Assembly: GCF_000421345.1 (NCBI RefSeq)
Contig: NZ_ATWV01000007.1
Location: 124,001 to 188,000 of the forward strand
DNA: 64,000 nucleotides
From: Treponema bryantii NK4A124
GTDB taxonomy: Bacteria; Spirochaetota; Spirochaetia; Treponematales; Treponemataceae
Reading direction: 5' to 3'
The first letter of the stretch is position 1. Each line of letters begins with the position of its first letter. The position numbers and the translations under genes are program-made. Shown here in pieces: positions 36,503-45,401 of this stretch. The notes beneath the pieces were generated by a model. The model did not search any database, had not been told where the DNA came from, and saw only the letters and a program-made list of their open reading frames with translations.

Positions 36503-36949
36503 ATGAAAGAAGCGTCTGCAGATGAAAATATTATTTCTGTAGGGAACTTTGTGAGCCGGCTTTTTGCCCTGCACCCTACACAGACGGAAGGCAAGACTCC
36601 TCCTTCCCTTCCCGAGCTGCTCCGCTACGGCCACTTTCGAGGCTGGCTGGAAGATGCAGACGAACGCCATCCCGATGCACCTCTAAACCACCAGACTGCA
36701 GCCCGTATAATTCACATGTTTTTACTGATTGAATGCGGCCTGCAAGATCTTGCCGACATCACGCCTGCAACCACCCTCAAGGATTTATACACCTGCCGCG
36801 CCTGTTCAAATCATATAGCCCAGGTTTATTGCCGTGGAATTATGGGAGCTAATGAAGATTTATTTTTTAATCATCTGGAATTAATGACTGAAAGGGAAAC
36901 AAATGCCGTCATTGCGAACTGCGGAGCAGTAAACCCCACCTCGCAATGA
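36503..36949 (+). CDS. Hypothetical protein with SLH-like region; end formed by a repeat
   Basis: A 148-residue soluble helical protein starting 2 bp after the alpha-galactosidase. HQTAARIIHMFLLIECG followed by LADITPATTLKDLYTCRACSNHIAQVYCRGIMG resembles an S-layer-homology-type helical hairpin, but without a signal peptide the usual role is doubtful. The last 15 or so codons and the TGA stop lie within a family E palindromic repeat, so the original C-terminus may have been replaced. Function unknown; possibly a partner of the alpha-galactosidase. Confidence 0.6.
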   Translation: MKEASADENIISVGNFVSRLFALHPTQTEGKTPPSLPELLRYGHFRGWLEDADERHPDAPLNHQTAARIIHMFLLIECGLQDLADITPATTLKDLYTCRACSNHIAQVYCRGIMGANEDLFFNHLELMTERETNAVIANCGAVNPTSQ

Positions 36950-36952
36950 CGG
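36906..36952. repeat. Family E palindromic repeat
   Basis: CCGTCATTGCGA...TCGCAATGACGG with 12-bp perfect arms. It supplies the C-terminal codons and stop of the preceding gene and lies 16 bp before the end of the convergent TIGR03545-type gene. Confidence 0.8.
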
Positions 36953-36967
36953 ATATAGACGAATATA

Positions 36968-39175
36968 TTAGAAGAGCTTCTTTAACTGATTTCCAATTTC
37001 CTTCTTGGCATTATCAGTTGCCTGCTGAGCAGCTTTTTTAGTTTCTGCTTCGGCCTTACTCTTCATCTGCTTTTCGGCCTCTGCACGCTTCTGATTAAGT
37101 TTGTTTTCAAAATCTTTAGCCATATTTACAGAACCCGTCAGCTTAGTCTTTATATCATCAAGTGAACCAAACTGACCAAGAGCACCACCAGACGCTTCGT
37201 TGATTTTCTTTGTAAGCTCATCTTTAAGTTTATTTTTTATTTCAGCAAGCTGAGCTTCCATTTCTTTCTTAAGAGAATTGATTACCTGAACATCTGCATC
37301 AGAATCAAGCAGCATCTTAAGTCCGCCAGACATTGTAAAGCCACTCGTTACACTTGCACGAACTGTATTGATACGGCCCATTACATTTGAATAAATCTTA
37401 GAAGCATATTCCGGCTCAAAAGGAACTGTTGTAATCTTCAAATCTGTAAGAAGTCCCTTACCTGTAATTTCAAAGCCTTCATCATCAAAAATCTTAATAA
37501 TTGCATCAACTGCACACTTTGCATCAAAAGCCGGAACTCCAGGATATGCTCCGAATTTTTCAGCAGGAATATTAAGATGAATATTTTTGATTCCATAATC
37601 AGCACGAACCAAAGGCTCACTCGTTTTTGTTCTGAAATCAACAACAAGCTTTGCAGTGTGCTTGAGATTATATAAATCCATATTGAAATTAATTTTTGCA
37701 GGCTTGTCTATAATATCCTGATTGCTGGCAATATCACTTGCTTCTGCAGAGAAGTTAGGTCCAGAACCGGCCATCTTTTTAATCCAGAGAGCAGGAACCT
37801 TGTCCTGACGGTAGAAAATATCACGACCAGGTGCACGGTGTACTGTATATTTTGTTTTTTCCTTCTTCGCTTTTTTTGCCGCAGCGTCTTTCTTTTCGCC
37901 GCCCTGCTTTGTCTTTAATTCAAGAAGATAATTAACGCCCTTCTGTGCATAAGGATAATATTTTCCAAGGACGTCACAGGCAACATTTTCAAACATTCCA
38001 CTAATAAGTTTTGTTCCATCAGAAATATTCAAAGCCTTAATCTTATTGATTTCAGAATTAGCAAGATTCATATCGTGATTTACTGCATTCTGAACTGTTT
38101 TGCGTAAACCATCTGCCTCTGCCAGGTCGTTATTAAAACTTTTCAAAACTCCGTTCGCATCATTTTTAACTTTTTCAATATTCTTTTTGGTTGAATCAAT
38201 AGTTTCAATAAATTCTTTGATTTTAAGAGGGTTATTCTGAACTGCTCCATAATCAAACGCAACTATATCATTTACAGATTTAGAAAGATCATCTACAGTT
38301 TTCTGAACCTCTACAGGTTTAGCCTGCCACTTTGCAACTATCTGAGGAACCTGCTCCTGAACCTGTTTTGATATTTCCGGTGTCTGCAGCTGGGCATAGA
38401 AATTATTCATCAGGGTTTCAGGATTAAGAGAATTAAACAATCCCGTGATATTCTGTTCCAGCGAATTAGCCGCAACCTCTTTCTTTTCTGCAAGTATTTT
38501 TCCAAACTTAGATTCAGACGCTTTTTTTGCAGCTTTATCCTTCTTTTTCTTAAGCTTCTTTAATTTTGCAGGAGGCAGTTCTCCGGAAGTTTTTCTTTCA
38601 GTTCCGGAATTAACTTCCAGTACCGAAAGTTCATCTGCAACAAAGCGCTTTTTCAAAAGCTGTCCTAAATCAAAATCAAGGGTAATTGAACCAATATCCA
38701 CGAGATTTTTCATATAATCGTTTTTATTGGCAATTTCTACTTTTTTGATTTTAAGTGAAGAATCAAAAAATTTAAAATCAACTTTCTCAATATCACATCT
38801 TGCTTCAAAAACTCTTTCGCAGACTAAAGTAATTCCCGCTTTAATAAGCACATTTTTGAACATTGTAAAGGTGATTGGAATTGCAGCGATGAAGGCAAGT
38901 GTCACAATAAGCGGAACAATATTTACTCGGCCTTTCTGACTCTTAATCTGTTTTGCAAGAACCTTAAGCCTCTTCATTTCTTTTTTTGCAAGTTGTTCAC
39001 GCTTTTCCTGAGGAATTGCATAAATTGGAATCTGTTTTGAACCTTTCTTTTCAACTTCTGCAAAGAGACTCTTTACATATTTTTTATCATCCGGAACATA
39101 CAGTTTCTTAAAGATTTTCTTTTCAAGTTTTTTTGCTGTATATTTTTTTCTGAAAAGTGATGGTATTTTTTTCAT
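36968..39175 (-). CDS. TIGR03545-family protein
   Basis: A 735-residue protein with a basic cytoplasmic N-terminus, one transmembrane helix near residues 85-105 (VNIVPLIVTLAFIAAIPITF) and a very large periplasmic part with AsmA/TamB-like beta features (CDIEKVDFKFFDSSLKIKKVEIANK) and long coiled coils (residues 230-380 and the C-terminus, rich in Lys/Glu/Ala). The family is known mainly as the constant neighbour of TIGR03546 and its function is not established; a role in envelope lipid or protein handling is only a guess. It begins 12 bp after the TIGR03546-type gene with a GGGGCAGAG site. Confidence 0.85.
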   Translation of the reverse strand: MKKIPSLFRKKYTAKKLEKKIFKKLYVPDDKKYVKSLFAEVEKKGSKQIPIYAIPQEKREQLAKKEMKRLKVLAKQIKSQKGRVNIVPLIVTLAFIAAIPITFTMFKNVLIKAGITLVCERVFEARCDIEKVDFKFFDSSLKIKKVEIANKNDYMKNLVDIGSITLDFDLGQLLKKRFVADELSVLEVNSGTERKTSGELPPAKLKKLKKKKDKAAKKASESKFGKILAEKKEVAANSLEQNITGLFNSLNPETLMNNFYAQLQTPEISKQVQEQVPQIVAKWQAKPVEVQKTVDDLSKSVNDIVAFDYGAVQNNPLKIKEFIETIDSTKKNIEKVKNDANGVLKSFNNDLAEADGLRKTVQNAVNHDMNLANSEINKIKALNISDGTKLISGMFENVACDVLGKYYPYAQKGVNYLLELKTKQGGEKKDAAAKKAKKEKTKYTVHRAPGRDIFYRQDKVPALWIKKMAGSGPNFSAEASDIASNQDIIDKPAKINFNMDLYNLKHTAKLVVDFRTKTSEPLVRADYGIKNIHLNIPAEKFGAYPGVPAFDAKCAVDAIIKIFDDEGFEITGKGLLTDLKITTVPFEPEYASKIYSNVMGRINTVRASVTSGFTMSGGLKMLLDSDADVQVINSLKKEMEAQLAEIKNKLKDELTKKINEASGGALGQFGSLDDIKTKLTGSVNMAKDFENKLNQKRAEAEKQMKSKAEAETKKAAQQATDNAKKEIGNQLKKLF

Positions 39176-39187
39176 TTCTCTGCCCCC

Positions 39188-39703
39188 TTAGTCCTTCTTT
39201 GCAGCAAGTGCCGCTATTTTCTTTACAAGCGGAATTTTTGAAATTGCCACAATGAATTTTGTCTTTCTCAGAATAGGGACAATTTTATTTCTCATAAGCC
39301 AGACAAGAAGTCTTGCAATTATATAAAGCGGAATATATAAGGCAAGTCCGCACAAAAGTGATCCGGAAGCAATTGTATTATTGAATTTTGTAAAGCCTAC
39401 AAAAGGAATATCAAGCAGGCGGGCAAAGGTTGGTTCAAGCTGAGGAAGGGTAAGGAACCAGTAGCCGACTTTATCAAAAAGAGGATCAAAAATCGGTGCC
39501 AGCAGTGTAAAACCCAAAGTACTGAGTACAAGCGCACCCTTATTAATTCTCATGAATAGAATAAATACAGTTATGATATACCAGAAAATATTGTTCTTCG
39601 GCAGAAAACCGAGGAGCATTCCCAGACACACCGCATGAGCAATTTCACCAGGATGTGAATTGCTGTTCAATGCTTTTAAGAACTTTACGATAAATTTCAG
39701 CAT
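39188..39703 (-). CDS. TIGR03546-family membrane protein
   Basis: A 171-residue inner-membrane protein with about four hydrophobic segments. The N-terminal NSNSHPGEIAHAVCLGMLLGFLPKNN is the DUF2062-like signature, where a HPG motif precedes a glycine-rich re-entrant helix. It is encoded just before the TIGR03545 gene, as in other genomes. Probably works with it at the membrane. No enzymatic motif. Confidence 0.87.
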   Translation of the reverse strand: MLKFIVKFLKALNSNSHPGEIAHAVCLGMLLGFLPKNNIFWYIITVFILFMRINKGALVLSTLGFTLLAPIFDPLFDKVGYWFLTLPQLEPTFARLLDIPFVGFTKFNNTIASGSLLCGLALYIPLYIIARLLVWLMRNKIVPILRKTKFIVAISKIPLVKKIAALAAKKD

Positions 39704-39765
39704 AAGAAACTCCGTTTTTTAATCTTTCTTATATTTTAACAGAAAGAACGGAGTTTGCAAGAAAT

Positions 39766-39790
39766 AAAAAAGGAGAGGTTCTCCTCTCCT
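39766..39790. terminator. Bidirectional intrinsic terminator
   Basis: AGGAGAGG-TTC-TCCTCTCCT-type stem with A5 on the left and C-T6 on the right, so it works in both directions; it ends the minus-strand FGE-like gene at 39802. Confidence 0.85.
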
Positions 39791-39801
39791 CTTTTTTCTG
39801 C

Positions 39802-40749
39802 TTACTTTGCATCGCGCTGAGATGGTGCATATTTAACTACACGGAAGCCTACATCATCATAAAGCCTTGAAACCGGAGCGTAGTCTCTTGAAACTACAGA
39901 CACACCTTCTGCGGCTTTTCTATAGCTTCCTCCGCGCATTACACGGCGGGCGTTATTGCTGGACCATGGATTGTAGCACCATTCCCATACATTGCCGTTC
40001 AAATCATATACACCAAATCCATTTGCAGACTTTGTCATAACGTCATGTGCTGTGCCATTAGAATTATCTGTATACCATGCAATTGAATCTGGAGATGTGT
40101 TTGATACACTATAAAGATTTGTCCAGTTTTCAGATTTCTGATCTCCTCCACGTGCAGCAAATTCCCATTCTGCTTCTGTAGGAAGTCTGTAACCGTTTGC
40201 AGAAGGATCAACTACGGCATTTTCTGCCTTTCCTTCTCCATCCTTTGCAGAATCAGCTTCTTTGAGAACTGCACCATTGTATTTGTAAACTGGTGACAGT
40301 CCGTCTTTTTCACTTGCTGCATTACACCATACAACAGCATCACGCCAGCTGATCATAGTTACAGGAAGATTTGAACCTGCAGGAGCGGCTCCATCTCTAC
40401 CTGCATTTCCCTCACGTCCAGGATTTGTAAATTTGTAGCCCTTGTCTTTTGCCCAGTTTACTACTTCATACCAGCGGGCATAAGTTGTTTCAGACTGAGC
40501 CATACTAAAGGCCATTAAATCAATTGCATCATCCGAAGAAACTCGGGCAAACACAGACTCTTTTTCCAAAGCTGGAACTGTAACGATTTCAAAGAGATTC
40601 CTTGAAAATCCGCCTTCTGATAAATAACTTACACGTTTTTTAGATTCTGTTTTAGCACCTGCTGAAGCAGATTTTGGCTTTGAAGCACAACCTGTAAACA
40701 ATGACACTGCAAGTAAAGCCGAAATTGAAATAACTAAGATTTTTTTCAT
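39802..40749 (-). CDS. Formylglycine-generating-enzyme-like lipoprotein
   Basis: A 315-residue lipoprotein with lipobox LFTGC at residues 17-21. The rest is a SUMF1/FGE-type domain: SQSETTYARWYEVVNWA-like opening, PVTMISWRDAVVWCN, YRLPTEAEWEFAARGG, NVWEWCYNPW, RVMRGGSYRKAA and a GFRVVK end. In this family most bacterial members are not sulfatase activators; the catalytic Cys pair of true FGE is not obvious here, so it may bind ligands or act on other substrates. Three ATGs are adjacent; I choose the one 8 bp after AAGGAG. Confidence 0.88.
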   Translation of the reverse strand: MKKILVISISALLAVSLFTGCASKPKSASAGAKTESKKRVSYLSEGGFSRNLFEIVTVPALEKESVFARVSSDDAIDLMAFSMAQSETTYARWYEVVNWAKDKGYKFTNPGREGNAGRDGAAPAGSNLPVTMISWRDAVVWCNAASEKDGLSPVYKYNGAVLKEADSAKDGEGKAENAVVDPSANGYRLPTEAEWEFAARGGDQKSENWTNLYSVSNTSPDSIAWYTDNSNGTAHDVMTKSANGFGVYDLNGNVWEWCYNPWSSNNARRVMRGGSYRKAAEGVSVVSRDYAPVSRLYDDVGFRVVKYAPSQRDAK

Positions 40750-40844
40750 CATCATTACTCCTTGGTTTAGAACCTGATAATTTAACACGGATAAATGCTT
40801 ATCCTGCCACTTTAAAACAAGAAATTTTAAATAAGTTACAGCTT

Positions 40845-41339
40845 TTATCTGGAATAAATTATAAACGTATATGGATAAACATCATTAAATTTCTGATTTT
40901 TTATGATTTTTAAATCTTTTTTTTCAAATTCCGGGAAATATGTATCCCCTTCAAACTCTGAATCTATTTCTGTAAGGTAGAATTTTTCAACAATGCCGCT
41001 GGAAATTGCCTCCTGATAAATTGACTGGCCGCCGCAAATAAATATATCTTTTTGTGGAAAATGATTTCCGGCATAATCAAGTGCTGCCTGAAAATCTTTT
41101 ACAGTTCTAAAACCTTCTCCTTCAAAATTCTGACTTTTAGAAATGACAAGAGTTTCACGGCCAGGAAGTCCGTGCCCAAATTTTTTATAGATTTCTTCGA
41201 AAGTTCGCCGGCCCATAATTACAAGGCCACCCTTTGTAATTTCCTTAAAACGCTGTTGATCGCTGGGGAGGCTCCATGGAATGCGACCTTTATTTCCTAT
41301 AACTCGATTTTTTGCATAAGCAACAATCAGACTAATCAT
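40845..41339 (-). CDS. folA: Dihydrofolate reductase
   Basis: A 164-residue enzyme reducing dihydrofolate with NADPH. Signature pieces: ISLIVAYAKNRVIGNKGRIPWSLPSD (substrate loop with WSLPSD), VIMGRRTFEEI (NADPH binding), ETLVISKSQ, IFICGGQSIYQEA and FYLTEIDSEFEGDTYFPEF. It is monocistronic, with TTGTAT-16-TATAAT ending 7 bp before the ATG and no ribosome site. No thymidylate synthase gene is nearby. Confidence 0.95.
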   Translation of the reverse strand: MISLIVAYAKNRVIGNKGRIPWSLPSDQQRFKEITKGGLVIMGRRTFEEIYKKFGHGLPGRETLVISKSQNFEGEGFRTVKDFQAALDYAGNHFPQKDIFICGGQSIYQEAISSGIVEKFYLTEIDSEFEGDTYFPEFEKKDLKIIKNQKFNDVYPYTFIIYSR

Positions 41340-41477
41340 TAATTTGATTATATTGACTGATAAAAAATATACAATATTCAGATATTTCTTTTATACACTT
41401 TTCTGATATTTGTTGTACCATATTATTAACTATAATTGCGGGTAACAAGTGCCTTGCAATCCAAAATAGGAGATTTT

Positions 41478-43490
41478 ATGAAATATTATGTAAATGCGGC
41501 AGCTGCGGCTGGCGGAGACGGCTCTGAAAAAAAGCCTTTTAATAAAATTCAGATGGCGGCTGATATTGCTGCAGCAGGTGATGAAGTAATTGTAGCACCT
41601 GGAATTTACCGCGAAAATGTAAATCCAAAGCATGCAGGAAAAGAAGGTGCCCCTGTTGTTTACCGCTCTGCAAAGCCTCTTGCAGCCCACATTACAGGTG
41701 CCGAACCACTTACAGGCTGGAAAAAAGTTGAGGGTACCGTTTACACTGCCCGCGTTCCAAACTCAATTTTTGGCAAATATAATCCATACAAAACCCTGGT
41801 TAGCGGCGACTGGTTTATTGCATATTTTATTGCACATACCGGCGACGTTTATTTGAATGGAAAATCTCTTTATGAAGTTCAGAGCCTGGATGAAGTAAAA
41901 AAGGCTGAAGCAAGTGATGCGGCCTGGGACACCCAAGCTTCCCGCTACAAATGGTTTGCAGAACAGGACAAGAAAACTGATGAAACTGTCTTTTACGCAA
42001 ATTTCCTGGGGAAAGACCCTGACAAGGAAAATGTAGAAATTTCTGTTCGCCGTAACTGCTTCTACCCTCAGAAAGAAGGCGTTGGTTACATTACCCTGAG
42101 CGGCTTTACTGTTTCTCAGGCTGCAACTCAGTGGGCCCCTCCAACAGCCTACCAGGAAGGAATGATTGGTCCTCACTGGTCAAAGGGCTGGATTATCGAA
42201 GACTGCGAAGTTTATGAATCAAAATGCTCTGGAATCTCTCTTGGAAAATACAAGCAGCCTAACAACGACAACAAATGGCTCAAGACAAAATACAAGGACG
42301 GAACTCAGACTGAGCGCGACTGTATCTGTCAGGCCCAGGTTGAAGGCTGGTCAAAGGAAAATATCGGTTCACACATTGTGCGCCGCTGTAATATTCACGA
42401 CTGCGGCCAGACAGGTATTGTAGGTCACCTTGGAGGCGTTTTCTCTCTGATTGAAGATAATCATATTCACCACATCAATAACAAGCAGAATCTTGCAGGT
42501 GCAGAAATTGGTGGAATTAAAATGCATGCCGCAATCGACTGCATTTACCGCAGAAATCACATTCACCACTGTACCCGCGGAATCTGGCTGGACTGGCAGG
42601 CACAGGGAACCCGCGTTACCCAGAACTTCTTCCACGACAACTGCCCGCCGCGCCGCCCGGGAAAGAACATTGTTGCCGAAGTTGCAGAGGATTTGTTTAT
42701 TGAAGTTTCACACGGACCAACTCTAGTTGATAACAACATCTTCCTTTCCCCTCGCGCCCTCAAGCTTGCAACTCAGGGGGTGGCCTGTGTTCACAATATT
42801 ATTGCCGGAAGCTTTACTGCAGTTGGCCGCGGCTGTAACAATGGTGCGCCACATCGTTCTTCTCCACGCTACACTCCTTACCACATGCATCACCGAACAG
42901 AGGTTGCAGGTTTTATGACAATTCTTCACGGCGACTGTAAGTTCTACAACAATATCTTCATTCAGCAGGAAATCTGCGCGGAGTTTGCAGCCCGCATGCA
43001 GGAAAATGCTTTCAACGATTGGGATGATTCAAACTTTGTTGCAGGTACAGTGCCTTATAACAACTACCCTACTTTTGAAGAATGGGATACCCAGTTTAAG
43101 GGCTACTGCGGAATGGGTTCTGCAACTACCGATCGTTATTATAGCGAGCTTCCGGTTTGGGCTGGCGGAAACCTTTACTTCAACGGTGCAAAGCCAATGA
43201 GAAAAGAAAAAGATGCCTATGTAGACAGTGCCAGTCCGGTTACAATCGGCTACGAAGAAAAGGGCGGAAAAATCTGGCTTAAAACAAATGTTTTTGATTT
43301 AGTAAAAACAAGCTGCAAGCTGATGCGTACCGAAGATATTGCTCCAGCCTTTGAGCCGGAACAGGCTTACGAAAATCCTGACGGAAGTCCGATTATTTTT
43401 GATACTGATTTCTTTGGAAAAAAGAGAGGCAAAAAGCCGATGGCCGGACCGTTTGCAAGTGCAGATGAAATAAAAGAATCGTTGTTCTAA
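41478..43490 (+). CDS. Beta-xylosidase, GH120-like
   Basis: A 670-residue right-handed parallel beta-helix enzyme, closely resembling GH120 xylosidases of thermophilic clostridia in length and order: an N-terminal MKYYVNAAAAAGGDGS...KPFNKIQMAADIAAAGDEVIVAPGIYREN, VEISVRRNCFYPQ, ATQWAPPTA, GPHWSKGWIIEDCEVYESKCSGIS, GIKMHAAIDCIYRRNHIHHCTRGIWLDWQAQGTRV and EVSHGPTLVDNN. No signal peptide, so it processes imported xylo-oligosaccharides. AGGAG ribosome site. With the GH10 gene at 56 kb it points to xylan use. Confidence 0.9.
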   Translation: MKYYVNAAAAAGGDGSEKKPFNKIQMAADIAAAGDEVIVAPGIYRENVNPKHAGKEGAPVVYRSAKPLAAHITGAEPLTGWKKVEGTVYTARVPNSIFGKYNPYKTLVSGDWFIAYFIAHTGDVYLNGKSLYEVQSLDEVKKAEASDAAWDTQASRYKWFAEQDKKTDETVFYANFLGKDPDKENVEISVRRNCFYPQKEGVGYITLSGFTVSQAATQWAPPTAYQEGMIGPHWSKGWIIEDCEVYESKCSGISLGKYKQPNNDNKWLKTKYKDGTQTERDCICQAQVEGWSKENIGSHIVRRCNIHDCGQTGIVGHLGGVFSLIEDNHIHHINNKQNLAGAEIGGIKMHAAIDCIYRRNHIHHCTRGIWLDWQAQGTRVTQNFFHDNCPPRRPGKNIVAEVAEDLFIEVSHGPTLVDNNIFLSPRALKLATQGVACVHNIIAGSFTAVGRGCNNGAPHRSSPRYTPYHMHHRTEVAGFMTILHGDCKFYNNIFIQQEICAEFAARMQENAFNDWDDSNFVAGTVPYNNYPTFEEWDTQFKGYCGMGSATTDRYYSELPVWAGGNLYFNGAKPMRKEKDAYVDSASPVTIGYEEKGGKIWLKTNVFDLVKTSCKLMRTEDIAPAFEPEQAYENPDGSPIIFDTDFFGKKRGKKPMAGPFASADEIKESLF

Positions 43491-43498
43491 TTTAATAT

Positions 43499-43574
43499 AT
43501 GGTTTCGATACGTCCGCTCCGCGGACACTCAACCATCGGTGGTTGAGTAGGCCGGAGGCCGTATCGAAACCACC
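43499..43574. repeat. Family B repeats, inverted pair
   Basis: Two copies back to back in opposite orientation, at 43499-43536 and 43537-43574, between the convergent GH120 and SDR genes. They can fold into two hairpins or one long one. Confidence 0.88.
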
Positions 43575-43579
43575 TTGTT

Positions 43580-44353
43580 CTACATCGCAGTATAACCGCC
43601 GTCAACTGGCAGAATAACGCCAGTTACGTAGCTTGAAGCCGGGCTTGCGAGGAAGAGAGCTGCAGTATCGAGCTCTCCCTCGTTGCCGTAACGGCTGAGA
43701 GGAATCATAGTCTGAGCGTTCTGCTGGAAGAAATCTGAATCAAGAGTTTCCTTTGTAAGAGGGCTGTAGAAATAGCCCGGGCAGATTGCATTTACATTGA
43801 TATTGTATTTTCCCCATTCACTTGCAAGACCACGAGTCATGTTTACTACACCACCCTTAGCTGCGTGATAAGGTGAACATGGCGCAACCTTATTTCCAAC
43901 CATACCGTACATAGAAGCAATGTTGATAATGCGGCCATATTTAGCAGGAATCATAGCCTTCTTTGCAATAGCGCGGGCCATGCGGAAAGAACCGAACATA
44001 TCAATATTGATTTCGTTGTAGAACTGGTCGTCTGTAATGTCTTCGGCAGGAGCCACAGCACCGGTTCCGGCATTGTTGATAAGAATGTCGATGCGGCCGA
44101 ACTTTGCCATAATTTCGTCGATTACAGCATTTACGCGGTCAGTATCTGTAATATCACACTGAATGCCAATAGCCTCAACCTTGTATGTATCTGCAATTTC
44201 TTTAGCAACAGCATCAATCAATTCCTTACGACGTGCAATAGCAACAATCTTTGCACCCTGATTAGCAAGAGCCTTAGCCATCTGAACACCAAGACCTGTA
44301 GAACAGCCGGTTACAACAGCAACCTGACCTGTTAAATCAAAATAATTTTTCAT
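43580..44353 (-). CDS. SDR-family oxidoreductase
   Basis: A 257-residue classical short-chain dehydrogenase. The coenzyme motif is TGCSTGLG, with NNAG, the catalytic SMYG and the YHAAKGG Tyr/Lys pair; PVDGGYTAM ends the protein as in gluconate 5-dehydrogenase and 3-ketoacyl reductase relatives. The basic residues ARRK after the second strand suggest NADPH. The likely substrate is a sugar acid, given the surrounding carbohydrate genes, but this is not shown by the sequence. Confidence 0.88.
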   Translation of the reverse strand: MKNYFDLTGQVAVVTGCSTGLGVQMAKALANQGAKIVAIARRKELIDAVAKEIADTYKVEAIGIQCDITDTDRVNAVIDEIMAKFGRIDILINNAGTGAVAPAEDITDDQFYNEINIDMFGSFRMARAIAKKAMIPAKYGRIINIASMYGMVGNKVAPCSPYHAAKGGVVNMTRGLASEWGKYNINVNAICPGYFYSPLTKETLDSDFFQQNAQTMIPLSRYGNEGELDTAALFLASPASSYVTGVILPVDGGYTAM

Positions 44354-44440
44354 AAAAATACTCCATTTATTTTTTAATACTTTTACAATTCAGATTATAG
44401 CAGATTTATCGTTTAATGGATAGTTAGTTGCAATTAACAA

Positions 44441-44530
44441 AGGAGGGCGGAGCCCCGCCCTGCGCCTCAACCGCCTGCGGCGTTTTCGGCTACCCACCCA
44501 GCGGGAGTTCGCCACCCCCGCAACGCCCCG
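44441..44530. repeat. Family A intergenic repeat
   Basis: GGAGGGCGGAGCCCCGCCC, then CGCCTGCGGCG, then GGCTACCCACCCAGCGGG, ending GCAACGCCCC at the spoU stop codon. Sharing of the last blocks with the copy at 31354 is clear. Confidence 0.75.
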
Positions 44531-44531
44531 G

Positions 44532-45305
44532 CTATTTTGTAAGTTCGTAAAAAATCACCGAAGCCGCCTGGGCAACATTAAGGCTGTCTACAAGACTTTC
44601 TGCCGCACCGTCTTTCATGCCACCCCAGGGAATAATCACCAGCTCGTCACAGTTTTTTCGGACAACTTCACTGATTCCATGCTCCTCATTTCCAAGCACA
44701 ATAAGAGCCGGTTTTTTACGGGCAGCAGCTGTACTCAAAAAGTCTACAGATTTTTTTGCACTTAAATCAGTTCCAACCCTAAGCATTTTTCCTGCAAGGG
44801 CTTCCAGCAGTCTTGCACTGGACTGAACGCTATAAATATTCACGTACTCCATTCCGCCCTCTGCCACGCGATAGCTGCTGGTAGTAATAGAGCTCTGTGC
44901 TTCATCCAGTGGAATCACAATATTTTTAATTCCGAAAAAAGCTGCACTTCGCACAATTGCACCAAAGTTGTTAGCATTACCTATCCGGTCTAAAAGCACA
45001 GCGTTCTCGCCGCGTTCAATCCAGCCGTCAGTAATATCAGAATCCAGAGGCTCAATCTGAGGCGCTTCTATCATAGCAACAACACCCTGATGATGTACTG
45101 TGCCGCTTAATTTCTCAAGGTCTGCAGCCGGTTTCTGATTGTAAATGCCATGAACCTTGGCCAGCTTCTTACAGAGTCCACCAAATTTCGGCGCCACCTC
45201 TTCCGTAAAATAAAGGCGGGTAATCTTCTCCGGATGATTTTTTTCGAGCTTTTTTACAGTCGCAAAACCACAAACTGCAAGCTCATTATTTTTCTTATTC
45301 TTCAT
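44532..45305 (-). CDS. SpoU/TrmH-family RNA 2'-O-methyltransferase
   Basis: A 257-residue knotted methyltransferase. The N-terminal substrate-binding region is followed by the three SPOUT motifs: IGNANNFGAIVRSAAFFG, VLGNEEHGIS and IPWGG...ESLVDSLNVAQAASVIFYEL. It 2'-O-methylates a ribose in rRNA or tRNA; the exact target cannot be read from sequence. The ATG lies 6 bp after TATATT (extended -10), with no ribosome site, so leaderless. Confidence 0.92.
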   Translation of the reverse strand: MKNKKNNELAVCGFATVKKLEKNHPEKITRLYFTEEVAPKFGGLCKKLAKVHGIYNQKPAADLEKLSGTVHHQGVVAMIEAPQIEPLDSDITDGWIERGENAVLLDRIGNANNFGAIVRSAAFFGIKNIVIPLDEAQSSITTSSYRVAEGGMEYVNIYSVQSSARLLEALAGKMLRVGTDLSAKKSVDFLSTAAARKKPALIVLGNEEHGISEVVRKNCDELVIIPWGGMKDGAAESLVDSLNVAQAASVIFYELTK

Positions 45306-45401
45306 AATCTAAATATACACAAATAAATACAAAATTGATATATTAAAAACAAAGGAACAATTTCCACCCCACCAGGTGTTACAATATAAAGAGGTATGAT
45401 A

